Shown in pieces: positions 22,041 to 34,300 of a stretch of DNA of 64,000 nt. Both the position numbers and the translations under genes were made by a program. Under the pieces are notes generated by a model. It saw nothing but the letters and a program-made list of their open reading frames with translations. It did not search any database and was not told where the DNA came from. How positions within the stretch are numbered: position 1 is the stretch's first letter; each line of letters begins with the position of its first letter. This stretch comes from Caprimulgus europaeus (lineage: Eukaryota; Chordata; Aves; Caprimulgiformes; Caprimulgidae), in NCBI GenBank assembly GCA_907165065.1, contig OU015523.1, forward strand, positions 24,641,834 through 24,705,833. The letters are read 5' to 3'.

Positions 22041-23978
22041 AAATTCATATGAGACAATAGCCTTTTATTGATAGAATTAATGTTTGCTTTCTTCTTTAAA
22101 AAAAGAAAATTAGTACCTTAACTGGCATCTCATCCTCCTCCCCTGACCTGTAACCCTCACTCTCCACATACATACTACATATACGCACACAACATTTAGG
22201 AGTACTGAAGTATAGGTTTAGAAACTCTTCACTTCATTGCCCATAAATGCAAAAATTACACCAAAAGTCTCAGTGTCTGACTTGAGTAGGAGTTTAGCCT
22301 GAACACTCAACAGAGTTTTGAATCATCATTTTAAATTTGAGGTTTGGAAATTTCTAAACCACTTTTTTCTGCCTACCAAAACTTTGTATTCATCTTGGAA
22401 TTTTTGTTTGCCACTTACATATCACAACCTTGCACTTGGCTGGTTTCATTTCGAGTGGCACAAAGTGAAAGGTAATTTCCCTAAAATCTCTAAATTAGAT
22501 CACACTCTTACTATGACATTTTAACTTCCTCTTAAAACATGTGTTAGTAAGAGTAGGGAAGTTATAAAAGTACATAAGTTTCTTTAAATTTACATACAAA
22601 AAAGATCTCCAAAATTGTCTTACACATAACATCTCGTTTCCCATACTGTTTTTCTTGTAACTTTTTTTCTTAAACAAGAGTAAATGTTGTTTTGTTTTGT
22701 TTTTTTAAAGTGGTTACTGGGAGATTAAACAGAAAGCAAACAAGATTCAACTACTGATGACCTCTGTCCAGGAGCCTATACTTTATTTTAGAAGGATGGA
22801 GAAAATAAAATATATTTCAAGCAAGAGACATAGCAAATAACTTACTGGGCATTACTAAGACCTTCTAAACCTGCTTGGAATGACTGTCTCCACTATTCCA
22901 TCCTTATTACTGATGTAAGTAATTGAAAATTGCAAAAAAAAAACCAGATAATTGGATATATAACGAGAATCCTCTAACCTTTCTTCTAGTGAGTGCATTT
23001 CTACTTATTATGTGATTTCTTTGCAGATTTTTGAAATATTTTCTAGAATTACTGATTTCTAAAACTATGTTTTCCTTGTTAGCTTTCAGAAGAGAGCTCA
23101 TAATAGGCAGAAAGAAGTGTAAAAAAAAAAAGTTCAACTTTGGTAAAAAAAAGAAACACATTAATTTTATGGTCAAAGCATCAGTGACTGGTTAATATTA
23201 AGAAGCAATTAGCAAACAATGTACTGTTAAACACAGATAATTATAATCATTAATCTCATTCTAGCCTACAGAATGAGGGTAGGAACCCTGTACATGTATG
23301 TATCCTAGACCAGCAACTAATCCTATCCAAGAGGTTTTCTCTTATTTATTCCAGAATCCAAAGGAATATTTGTTGCTTAATCACAAACACCACATACTGA
23401 TGAAACTATGATTATTTCTTAGCTCTGTTTCTCACACCTTGTTAAACAGCCAGCTCTCCTGATAGGCATTTTGTCTTATTTAAGTAAAAATAAACCAAAT
23501 TCATTTTTGCTTTTGTTTATCTGGGGTTCTTAACATTTTGAGGAACTTGGCTGATATTAGAAGTCTTCATTAACTGACATCTAAAGGGATACAAAATTAG
23601 GCAAGACTATGCTACAACTTGCATTCCTTCTCACTACAAGTAAAGCAGCACAAAAAATGCAATAAGAAGAATGATGGAAATCCTTCGGAGAAGAATAGTG
23701 AATGTACTCTAGTTCTCTTACAAAAGTGACTAAAACAATTGGAAGTTTGACTTTACAGCATATAGATCCCGTGTATTTAACTAACTACAATCCTTTTTTC
23801 TCTGATGTCTGTGCTCTCTCTTTGACATAATTTTTATATGCATTTGTGTTTTGCTTTTTTGTTGTTTTTTTTTTTTTTTTTCTCTCCCTGTAGGTCTATC
23901 AAGGGGAAAAACCCAGTGGTTTCAGTTCTTTACGTCTCATACTCCAGTCTCTGGAGTTCTTCTGTAGGCTGTATGTTG

Positions 23979-24001
23979 TTAATGCTAATTGTGATAGGGG
24001 T
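23979..24001 (+). ncRNA. MIR155: mature miR-155-5p
   Basis: Twenty-three nucleotides matching vertebrate miR-155-5p, with T at position 12 of the DNA copy. The seed at positions 2-8 is unchanged. The 3' end may vary by one or two bases. Confidence 0.95.
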
Positions 24002-24016
24002 TTTACCTCTGACTGA

Positions 24017-24038
24017 CTCCTACATGTTAGCATTAACA
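24017..24038 (+). ncRNA. MIR155: miR-155-3p (passenger strand)
   Basis: Begins CTCCTACATGTTAGC and ends in AACA, matching the miR-155-3p position. It has G at the site where human has A (CATGTTAG instead of CATATTAG), giving a G:U pair or mismatch in the stem. Confidence 0.88.
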
Positions 24039-25060
24039 CTGTATCATGCCTCTTACCCGAATTCACATGGAACAAACTGCTACTGTAGGCGGAGAACAGA
24101 AATCATGAATCACTCAGTGCTACGCTGGGAAAACCTCCACTGTGATGAAACTTGATTTTGTTAAAGAAAATTGTATTCTTATTCATTTTGATGGAAAAAC
24201 AGCTCTGAAAGCAGCGAGGAAATTGTAGTGAAGGAGAGGAGAGGCAATAGAAATTCTTATTTCTTGGGCTTAGCGTGAACCAATGCAGCACAGTTTGATT
24301 TCCCTCTCCATTTGAGGCAAGGTTTGGCAGTATCGGTTCTCTTACTGAAGCTGAGGTGGAACCTGAGCCCCTAGGAGCAGGAGAGTCCCAAGCTCACAGG
24401 TCACTGCTGCTTGTCTTCTCCGTGGTGCAGTTAGCAGAGAACCGACAGCAAGCTGGGCGCTGCCCTGGTGTGGCTGCAGTACTTTTGGAGCACCTAGCTG
24501 CATGACTGACGCTGAAAGACAATTTTAAAGGTAAGATTTCTGTGAAATGCAGAAATCTGAGATGCTGTTGAACTTGTCTCCACAACTTAAATTCCCCTGT
24601 GTCATGTATAGATTCAAGTGGAGTATTAATCGATTACATTTATTACGTCAATTGTGCTCACAAAAGGAATGTTACATTATATTTTCCTTGGATCCTCATT
24701 ACATTAAAAGAAGTCTCATTTACTGCACAGTAGCCCAAGCCTGCAACAAGTAAGAAACTTTTTTCCCTTCTTCAGAGGCTTTAATCCATATCAGAGCTGT
24801 GTACCTACTGTCGTCAGTGCTTGTGAGTGACACAGAACTAAAACAATGACCAGCTGCAATTTCCTTACTTCACCCCACCTTTACACTCCCCAGCCTGGAC
24901 TTCCTATTTCTACCCAGTACAGACACATGCCAATAGAAGGTATATTAAGGAAGAAAATACGTCTTGCTAGTCAGCATTCTGATTCATAGTCATGCTATAA
25001 AAATCAAATGTATGTTCCCTTACATTTCTCTTTAATAAAACATAAGTTGAGTAACCTGCA

Positions 25061-28000
25061 AACTTAAGAAATTGATAGAAAATATAAATATTGTCATTAG
25101 ACCATTCAAATGTATTTTTTCTGCATAGCTGATTCCCCAGAAAAGCACATGTATTAAGTTGTAGATTTTATATTAGCAGATATTAAAAAATTGTTTTCTT
25201 TTTACTCTGAAAAAAAATGTTAATACTGTCCATGACTGGGGTTATATCTTGTGAAAGATCACAGCATGATAGTAAAAAAAAAACAAAAACACAGCTGCAC
25301 TAGCAAGTTCACTGGCTTCAGATATAGCAAAGTATTGCAATGAGTGGCACAGCATTAGAAAAGTTACCAAACAGCAGTAAGATATTACTTCTTGCCAGAG
25401 GTTAAAATAGAAAGGGAAGCTCATTCTGGCTGCTGTCTACAAGGATTCAATGTCTACTGATGACTGAACATTTTCATCACTTGCATGTGTTCAGTTTCCC
25501 AGGGAAGAGTTTCACTACCCTGGTAACAAAAAAAAAAAAAAAAAAATTCTCTCTTGACAATTCCTCATGTTTGAAGGAAGTCAGACTACATCATAAAATC
25601 CATGATAATGTGAATTATAGAATATTTCTTTGGAAAAAATATTCCAGTTGGTCAGATGATGTGTATACAAAGCTGGAACTGACTCAGCTCAGCCTTGCTA
25701 CTGCAACCTTTTAGGATCAAGACACCATGTAGCTTTAACCTTGGTGCAGGATTCTGTTTTGGATAAAACCAATAAATTAAAAGGAAGGCTCAAGACTCCT
25801 AAGCTCGGAACAAAAATTCTGCAATTTGGAAAAGTTTCAACTCTCTTGGAGTTGAAGGAAAACCAACTTAACTTTAAGAATTACTACTGAGACATGCAGT
25901 GAGGAAGAAGGCTTTAGTTCCTGCCTTTTCCTCTGTCATCACAGAATGGTTTGGGTTGGAAGGGACCTGAAAGATTATCTAGTTCCAACCCCCTTGCCAT
26001 GGGCATGGACATCTTTCACTAGATCAGGTTGATAAGAGCCCTACAAACCTGGCCTTGAACACTTCCAGGGTTGGGTTATTCACTTCTCTGAACATTTCCA
26101 GTGTCTCACCACCTCCATAATAAAAGTCTTCCTTATTTTATCCTTACCTGCTCAAGTATGTTGGCCTAAATCACCCCGCCCTCCCCTTTCTCCATCACCT
26201 GTATTTTGCAGTATTGTGTCTTTGTAGAGTCTTACCTTTAGCTTGCTCTGCATTACTTTTACAGAACAGACACAGTAAAATCTGGCTCTTTACACTTGAA
26301 AAGCAACTTAGCAAACAGGAGAAATAGACAAGGAGAGCACTTGGTTTAATTCTGCAGTGTCTTTCCTCCATCTAACCCTCCCCTGCAGTTTCTGTGATCT
26401 ATAGCATTCTGTATAGAGAAATAACAGTATCTACTTGTCTCCTTTTGACCTGACCTACAGTGGTCTCTTTTAGCTACTTCCAATGGTGAAGACTGGGCCA
26501 GATGCCATGGTAGGCTGGATAATGCACACACATTTAGAATCCACATCCAGTCGGAGCTTTGCCACACCCAAACTCATTTTGATATTTTATATTACCCCAC
26601 AGTTCGATATATAGCTATAGCTCCAGATGTATGTCAGGGCACAGCCTCAAATAGCTAGCCAAGCTGGTACCACCCTGTAGTTCAAAAATCCTTAAGCCTA
26701 AAAGAGAAAGGAAGCATTAGTCTAGCCTAGCTGCTGTAACATTCCTCTTGGTAGACAATTTCAGCATTATATACGCCAACAATGGTAAAATACAGGAATG
26801 GCCCTGAGCTCAGAGACCAGATCTCCCTGTTGCTCTGTGGCTCCCAGGAGCGCTGAGCACTGTTACCATTTGTTCTCACGCTCATCCAAGAAATGTTCAG
26901 GACCTTTTTTCCAGTAGTAGCATCACTTCATACAGATTGGGTAGGTAGTACTTGAAGTACCTTATGATCCACGCCCCAAAAAAACTTCACAGATGTTTTG
27001 CCGTGCAAGTGCAGCTCTGAATCCATCTCTGGCAGAATAGGTAATTGAATCTACATCTCATACTTCAAAAAGTGCTGTCACACCATACTAGCAGTAAGAA
27101 GGAAGTGGACACTACCTTCTATTACCCAGTTCTTTTTCAACTGCTACTGTTACCCTGCTCTTACAAAACTATAGTGTCAATTGATTAGAAAGCAAGTGAA
27201 GCAGTTAATAGTAAATATAGTAATTGGGATAAAGTTTAGAGAAAATATTTGCACTTTAAATAGTAATAAAAATATCTTCTGGTATAATGAGAACAAGCTC
27301 TAAATGAGGTAGGGATGAAAATACAAAATGTCAGAAAACATCTAACAAAAATCCCTTGTGAAATTTAATTGAAGTCATCATATTTGAATATCAAAGAATG
27401 AAAATGCATAGTAAATCTTACTATACTGGGGATTCAAGTAATAGACGACATTCCCAGTACTGTTCTGGAAAATTATCTTTAACTGCACTTGTCCAGCATA
27501 AAATAGTGAACTTAAAGAAGTTCACAGCTTTTACATTCTGCTTTTTTTGTATTAGTAAAGCAATAGCAATTACACAGTGGTCTACTGAATGGACTCTTTT
27601 GAACTAGAAACATAATAGCGTAATTTCAATTCTGACAGGAAATAAAAATTAGTAAAATAATATTTTGTAATCCTTTATGGGCTTCTGAAAGGGCATTTTT
27701 TTCCCTTTTTCCTTTCTTCTTTTATTTTTTAAAATATACTATTTGTCCCAACTTTCTATTGCAGTAGGCAAAGAACTCTGTGGAATTTCATCAGCAAATT
27801 CCAGCGAGAAACAAACACATCAGGTTAGAAATTAGAAATACTTTCTTCATGGAAGAACGAACAAGTGGGCTTGAAATTATATCAAGATAAAGGGGATGGC
27901 CTTTCCAGCTTCCAGTTCAACTACAGTCTGCAGGCCAAACTGCACTAATCACAGAGGGCAACATATGGACACATACAATTGTTGTCAAGGAAAAGGATAA

Positions 28001-28160
28001 CTTGCACGATGAGTTACCACAAATAAAACATTACCTTACCTCCGTCCCTTTTTTTTAAGTTAATTTTTTAAGCGGATTGAAGCATCTGACAGTGGCTTTA
28101 TATCTATTTGTGATTTCAGTCCACAGAATTCAAGTTAATTACCCAAGACATTTTTATATA
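25061..28160. other. Intergenic DNA between convergent BIC and MRPL39
   Basis: About 3.1 kb separates the predicted ends of BIC (+) and MRPL39 (-). It contains an A19 tract (25528-25546) and one CR1 fragment. No exon is supported. The 3' parts of longer BIC transcripts could extend here (an AATAAA also lies near 25769). Confidence 0.55.
25938..26150 (-). mobile_element. CR1 3' end fragment
   Basis: Reverse-complement CR1 end: ATCACAGAATGGTTTGGGTT, GGAAGGGACCT, then CCAACCCCCTTGCCATGG and GTGTCTCACCACCTCCATAA, the usual order for a 200-bp 3' fragment. The 5' break near 26150 is approximate. Confidence 0.93.
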
Positions 28161-28191
28161 CAGCACAAATAAATCACGTAAAAATATACAT

Positions 28192-28197
28192 TTTATT
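28192..28197 (-). terminator. MRPL39: MRPL39 polyadenylation signal
   Basis: AATAAA on the - strand, only 21 bp after the stop codon (28218-28220). The 3' UTR is therefore predicted to be about 40-60 nt. Confidence 0.75.
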
Positions 28198-28217
28198 ATG
28201 TACATTTAGAAGTTAAT

Positions 28218-28304
28218 TTAAATTGATACGGTTTTTCCTTCTTCAGTTCCATCTTTTGCCTCATGACTCCCTGCTGCTGCTTCCAAATACTTTTCTTCAG
28301 TGAC
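28218..28304 (-). CDS. MRPL39: MRPL39 coding exon 10 and stop
   Basis: 87 nt with TAA at 28218-28220, acceptor TTTCTGCAG|GTC. Encodes [20 protein letters not shown] and EEGKTVSI, an acidic low-complexity tail like the variable C-terminus of the mammalian protein. Confidence 0.93.
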   Translation of the reverse strand, partial: VTEEKYLEAAAGSHEAKDGTEEGKTVSI

Positions 28305-31300
28305 CTGCAGAAACATACCAATTTTGTTACATTTTAAACAAGTTATTTTAACCCTGGAAATCTTCCCCTCATACTGTCACAGTAACAAGAAAGGACAGCC
28401 TACAAAGACAACTATTGTCTCCAAAATTAAACAACCTGAATGACAAGTATCCTCAAATTAATTTCATATAAAATATCATAGGTTAGGCTCTGAACATATC
28501 CACACATCCTTGACTAACAAGTTTCAGTAGACATACAGCTTTTTTTTCCTTCCTCTCTTTCTTGCCACACAAATAAGTAAAATATTTGATCTGAAGGCTC
28601 CAAAATGTCTGATACTTAATTCTTATGAAGACTTCCTACATTTAAGCATGCCTTGAGAGGGAGTATTCAGTTATATGCAGTTTGTATCTCACAATTCCAT
28701 TTAACTTAAAAAAAAAGTATTTGCATTTATTCAGTCATTGTAAAGTTTCTCTTGGATAAGCACATTTCAGCTTTGAAACACTGGTTGTTTAACAGAAGAA
28801 TGTTTGTAAGAAACTCTTTTCCATTCCGTTTTTAAATAGGGAAAAAATACTCGAACTAGTGCATTTATGTGTTTACTGAAATAGCACACCCCTTTATCTC
28901 CAGTAACTTCCACCTCGGTTCACCCAATGGTATTAGATTTTATCCCTGCATTTACTTAAAGAAACACGTTCACATGTGTTCTCTCAAACCTGTGTCAGAA
29001 AACTTATTACCCAAAACCTAGGTAAGTGTAAATATACTACTCCAATTTTCAGTTTTCTTATTTCATGTTCACAATTAAAACAGGAAAACATAATTTTAAA
29101 TTTCACACATACGTGATACCAACATTACTTCTAGAGATTAATTTGAAAAATACTAATACAGTTTAAAGTTACAGTTAACAACATCTTGGAGACATTAGTA
29201 TGCGGGATTCTCAGAAGCAGACAGCTTCAGAGCCATCGATGGCAAGTCTGATATAATTTGCTCATTGTTTTTTAATAGTACAAATTATATCAATTGAATA
29301 GTGTATTGGTTTTTTAAACAGTACAATGTATTTTAACAACCAGACTTCAGAAACAGTAGGAGCATGTCCTCTACTATACAACAGTTAGACTTCCTGCACA
29401 CCCAGTTTTTTTGTCACCTGTTAACATTTCCATTCCTAAAGCTATGTACCTGAATATATTACCCATCTCTAGCCATTCAAATTCTACTCGCATCACAGCA
29501 TATCTTTGTATTTGGTAAGATGTACTTCACCACTAATGAGACTTACCAGCCTCTTCGATCTTTCCAGCAGTCTGTGCCACACGGTATGGTGAGCCTGTAT
29601 TAAATGTCATTAAATTATTTTACTGGAGGCCAAAAAAGGAAGAAGAAAACAAACCAACAACCTTCTCATAGAATAGATCCTGACAAGTCTATAGAAACGA
29701 TGGTACAAAACCAATCCCTAATTCAGACCTTACAGCTTATGATTTCAGTGTCCAACTTACCCATATTCCTGTGGAGGCCTTGAATAAATGTCTGCTAATC
29801 ACACCCATTCGTTGTGTGGAATCACTGAGGGGGTAATGTGCAAAAATGGCAACTAAAATCTTGTAATGAGGAAGGGCACAAAGAGATGAAGTGAGGAACC
29901 CAGTGCCCACTTTCCCCTTGAAAACTTTCCCAACTGAGACAATAGCACATGTGTTAGACCAGAGGTCAAAATCATGTAAGTCAACAGGAATGGGAAGAAA
30001 GACTCCTGCCTCCACCCATAGTTCTGCAAAACCTTTATCTAAGATAACGTTCTCATCAGTGCTAGGACTTTTTTGGTTACTGTTGTTAAGTTTTACTTGG
30101 TATCAAATGCATTTACTTTGGTGTCAAGAGACTTTGAAATGGTATCCTTTATCATGAGTATAAATTCAAAGTTCTGCTTTTCCCTGAATTTAAATAATCA
30201 GTCAGCAGCCTCAATTTCAGAATATTAGCATGAAAAACTAAGGCAAGGTGAATGAAATACCCATGCAGAAATCCACACAACTGAAGCAACACTTTCATAA
30301 CATCAGGGGCCCTCTGATGCAAAATTTTCTAGTTCCGATTTCACATCCAGAATAGTTCCAGAAAAATGAACCCCAAATATCCAACACAGTCATCATCATG
30401 GGTCTTCCCTTTCTGCTACCGCTCTCGCCTCCTCTGAATTCCATTCAGTTACCAGCACAGCATACAATAAAGATCAGAAAGTAAGCCAAATGCCCTAACT
30501 TAAAGAAGGAAAACTCGCACAAAATTGCTCAGTTACCTTCAAGTGGATTGGCAGGGACACACCCTGGAACCTCCTTCTCAATTCAGGTTGGTTAGTCTGA
30601 AGATTATGGGCTGCCGTTATCTCATACTGGAAACAGAAACTTGTCCTTGGAATATGAGGGCCTTCACTAACATCTACGAAGTCACCAATCCTGATAGGAG
30701 CAAAAAAAATGGCACTATATCAAATATATACAGACAGAAGTACAAGACTATTTGTTTTATTTTTGATTAGCAAATTCTTATCTACAGAATAGGTGAAAGA
30801 AAATCCACACAAATCCCAAACCAAATTTCAACAAATCTCCAGTTCAGCATTTCTAGGTTTTCTGAATCAAAAGTACAGGTGTCAATATCCTAAAATGAAA
30901 TTATGCAATTTAAACCTCAAGTCTAGAAAAAGGATCCTAGGTTTAACAAATCTTTGAAACCATTTTGCCTTTAAAAGTGGGATAATTGTCATTCACCATA
31001 AGAATACTTGTCCTCAAGATCACACACTTTCCACAGTACAGTGTTTACAACCTGCACAGGTATTTCCCTTTCAGGTCTTGGAAAACTGCAAATCAACTAA
31101 GAAAAGTGAGAGATAAAAAGATGTACAGCAAACAAACACCTGAAACAAACCTCTCCCAGAAATCAATAGGTAAGCCCATTTTCCCTCTTACTGAGTGAAC
31201 CAGAGTGGGAGGAAGGAGGAAACAACAGATACAACATCGTTCTAAGATTTCAAGAACCATCACTTTAAACATCTGTTCCTTTAGAGAGATGTGGACTCCA

Positions 31301-34300
31301 AAAATCAAATGCAGTACAGTTTAGACATCTGAAAACTGAATATCCTACACTAGGCTAAGCTAGTCACAAATTCTGTTATATGCCCGAGATACAACACAAG
31401 CTTGCTGCCTCCTGCTTAAGAACTTTATGTCTTACACTACACCAGGAGCCAGCTGCATTCTCATCTCCACCACTATAAGGCAGCAGTTTGCCAGGAAGAT
31501 CTTGACAACTTTGTAATAAAAATCCACTATACAATGCTAATTCTTGCTTTCAAACAAATATTTGGCTTGTGTTTTATTTAGCCTATCAAGCTGTAGAGAT
31601 TTTTTTATTTTATTTTATGTAAGAGCATTTAAGCAGTAAGACTTCTCTGCTACTTAACCAACTTTAACATAACAAAAAATAGAAATGTAGTGAGATCCAA
31701 CAAGTGTTAAAGTATCAGAAAACAATCATAGAATGGTTATGGTTGGAAGGGATCTTAAAGATTGTCTAGTTCCAACCCCCTTGCCATCAGCAGGGACACC
31801 TTCCACTAGACCAGGTTGCTCAAAGCTTCATCCAACCTGGCCTTGAATACTTCCAGGGAAGGGGCATCCACAACTTCCTTGGTCAACCTGTTCCAGTGTC
31901 TCACCAGCCCTCACAGGAAAGAATTTATTCCTAATATCTAATCTAAACCTCCCCTCTTCCAGCTTAAAGCCATTACCCCTTGTTCTATCACTACCCGCCC
32001 TTGGAAAAGTCCCTCCCCAGCTTCCTTGTAGGCCTCCCTCAGGTACTGGAAGGCCGCTATAAGATCTCCCTGAAGCCTTCTCTTCTCCACGCTAAACAGC
32101 CCCAACTCATAGGAGAGGTGCTCCAGCCCTTGGATCATCCTCATGGCTTCCTCGGGACTCGTTCTAACTGGTCCATGGCTTTCTTGTGTTGGGGGCTCCA
32201 GAACTGGATGCAGTGCTCCAGGTGGGGCCTTATGAGAGCAGAGTAGAGGGGGAGAATCACCTCCCTCAACCTGCTGGCCACGCTTCTCTTGATGGAGCCC
32301 AGGATACAGTTGGCCTTCTGGGCTGCAAGCACACATTGCTGGCTCATGTTGAGCTTCTCATCCACCATCACCCCCAAGTCCTTCTCTTCAGAGCTGGTCT
32401 CAATCCACTCATCACCCAGCCTGTATTTATGTTTGGGATTGCCCCAATCCAGGTGCAGAACCCTGCATTTGGCCTTGCTGAACTTCAAACTTGTCAAGGT
32501 CCCTCTGGATGGCATCCTGTCCCTCCAGCATGTCAACCGCACCACACAGCTTGGTGTTGTTGCAAACTCGCTGAGAGTGCACTCAATCCCCCTGTCCATG
32601 TCTCCAACAAAGATGTTGAAGAGCACTGACCCCAATACCAACCCCTGAGGGACTCCACTCGTCACCAGTCTCCACATGGACATCGAGCTGTTGACCACAA
32701 CTCTTTAAGTGCAACCATCCAGCCAATCCCTTATCCATCAAGTGGTCCATCTATCAAACCCACATCTCTCCAACTTAAAGACAAGGATGTCATACAGGAC
32801 AGTGTCAAATACCTTGCACAAGTCCAGGTAGATGACATCAATTGCTTTAGCCTTATCCACCAAGGTTGTGACGCCATCATAAAAGGCCACCAGATTGGTC
32901 AGGCATGATTTGCCCTTGGTGAAGCCATGTTGGTTGTCACCAATCATCTTCTCATTCTCCATGTGCCTTCGCATAGTTTCCAGGAGTATCTGCTCCATGA
33001 TCTTGCCTGGCACTGAGGTGAGACTGACCGGCCTGGAGTTCCCCGGGTCTTCCTTATTTCCCTTTTTAAAAATGGGGGTTATGTTCCCCTATTTCCAGTC
33101 TGCAGGAACTTCTCCAGACTGCCAGGACTTCTCAAATATGACGGATAAAGGTTTCACAACTTCATCCGCCAGTTCCCTCAGGACCCACAGATGCATCTTA
33201 GGTCGCATGGACTTGTGCGCCTTCAGGTTCTTTGGTGGTCCTGAACCTGATCTTCTTGTACAACGGGCAGCTCCTCATTCTCCCAGACACTTCCTTGGCC
33301 TTCTAGGACTTGGGCAGTGTGGCACGAGCCCTTGCCGGTGAAGACTGAGGCAAAAAAGTCATTGAGCACCTCAGCCTTCTCAATGTCCTGGGTGACCAGG
33401 TCTCCTGTTGCCTTCCGGAGAGGGCCCACATGTTCCCTAGTTTTCCTTTTCTCCCCAACATACTTATAGAAGTTTTTTTTTTTGTTGCCCTTGACTTCTC
33501 TGGCCAAATTTAATTCTATCAGGGCCTTGGCTTTCCTAACCACTTGGGCAATTTCTCTGTATTCCTCCCAGGTTACCCGTCCTTCCTTCCACCCTCTCTA
33601 GGCTTCTTTTTTGATTCTAAGTTTGTTCAGAAGCTTTCTGTCCAGCCACGCAAACCTCCTGCTCTTTTTGCCTGCCTTCCTCTGTGTTGGGATGCACTGC
33701 TCCTGGGCTTGGAGAAGAACATTGTGGAGTATAAGCCAGTGGTCCTGAGCCCCTCCTCGCTCCAGGAATTTATCCCATGGTACCTGACCAAGCAGGTCCC
33801 TGAAGAGGTCAAAGTCTGCTCTCCTGAAGTCCAGGGTGGTGAGCTTGCTGTGCACCTTCCTCAGATCCTAAAGATCTTGAATTCCAACATTTCATTGTTG
33901 CTGCAACCAAGGCTGCCTGTGAGCTTCACATTCCCCATCAACCCTCCCTGTTGGTGAGAACAAGGTCCAGCATGGCACCCCTCCTCGTCAGTTCCTCAAC
34001 CACTTGGAGAAGGAAATTGTCATAGACGCATTCCAGGAACCACCTGGATTGTTTGTGGCCTGCTGTGTTGTCCCTTCAACAGATATAGGGGTGGTTGAAG
34101 TCCCCCATGAGGACCAGGGCTTGTGAACACGAGGCTGCTCCTATCTTGCCTATATAGGGCTGCATCTGCTCGGTCTCCCTGGTCTGGCAGCCTGCAGCAA
34201 ACCCCCACTGTAACATCCCCTTTCCCTGCCTTCCCTTTAATCCTGACCCATAAGCTCCTCATCCGTCCCCAGGTGGAGTTTCATACACTCCAGATGGTTG

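Larger units (their letters stand above)
16884..23893 (+). other. MIR155HG: BIC intron (predicted)
   Basis: About 7.0 kb, GTAGGT to CTGTAG, with a long polypyrimidine tract (T-rich 23855-23889) before the acceptor. It contains an AT-rich 20-bp minisatellite (19843-19905) and two old antisense CR1 3' ends (20077-20250 and 21950-22040). Nothing else was recognised; ORFs are short with random composition. Confidence 0.6.
23976..24039 (+). ncRNA. MIR155: pre-miR-155 hairpin
   Basis: Stem-loop precursor processed by Drosha and Dicer to miR-155, which represses targets of immune activation. The 5' arm TTAATGCTAATTGTGATAGG and onward (23979-24001) is the mature 5p strand with the seed UAAUGCU intact. 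The 3' arm (24017-24038) is the 3p strand. GTTAATGCTAA pairs with TTAGCATTAAC. Compared with my memory of human miR-155, base 12 of the mature strand is U, not C (as in mouse), and the loop is one U shorter. Position in the last exon of a + strand transcript next to MRPL39 agrees with the human and chicken loci. Confidence 0.98.
16597..25060 (+). ncRNA. MIR155HG: BIC / MIR155 host gene, two-exon primary transcript (predicted)
   Basis: Host RNA of miR-155, a regulator of B-cell, T-cell and macrophage responses. The model is exon 1 from about 16597 to 16883 (donor CAG|GTAGGT), an intron 16884-23893, and a last exon from 23894 (a run of T, then CTCTCCCTGTAG|G) to about 25060. A polyadenylation signal AATAAA lies at 25034-25039; an earlier ATTAAA at 24713-24718 could give a shorter form. 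The pre-miR-155 hairpin is 82 nt into the last exon. The sequence just after the hairpin (TTCACATGGAACAAA at about 24061) matches my memory of the human exon. Chicken bic is known as a common avian leukosis virus integration site and a mainly non-coding RNA. Transcription start, end and any further exons are predicted, not proven. Confidence 0.8.
23894..25060 (+). ncRNA. MIR155HG: BIC last exon with miR-155 (predicted)
   Basis: Starts after a strong acceptor (polypyrimidine tract, then CCTGTAG|G) and holds the pre-miR-155 hairpin near its 5' end. Likely ends follow AATAAA at 25034-25039, with ATTAAA at 24713-24718 as an earlier option. Part of the exon is open in one frame to a stop at 24153-24155. 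BIC is regarded as non-coding, so the annotation here is RNA. Confidence 0.7.

Noticed and set aside
23838-24155. 105-codon ORF over miR-155 taken as a stand-alone gene
   Set aside because: Its first 18 codons are the intron's polypyrimidine tract and acceptor. The rest is treated as BIC exon and discussed only as part of a spliced frame.
32141-32698. 185-codon reverse-strand ORF as a functional reverse transcriptase
   Set aside because: It is part of a broken CR1 with a disrupted catalytic motif and several frameshifts.
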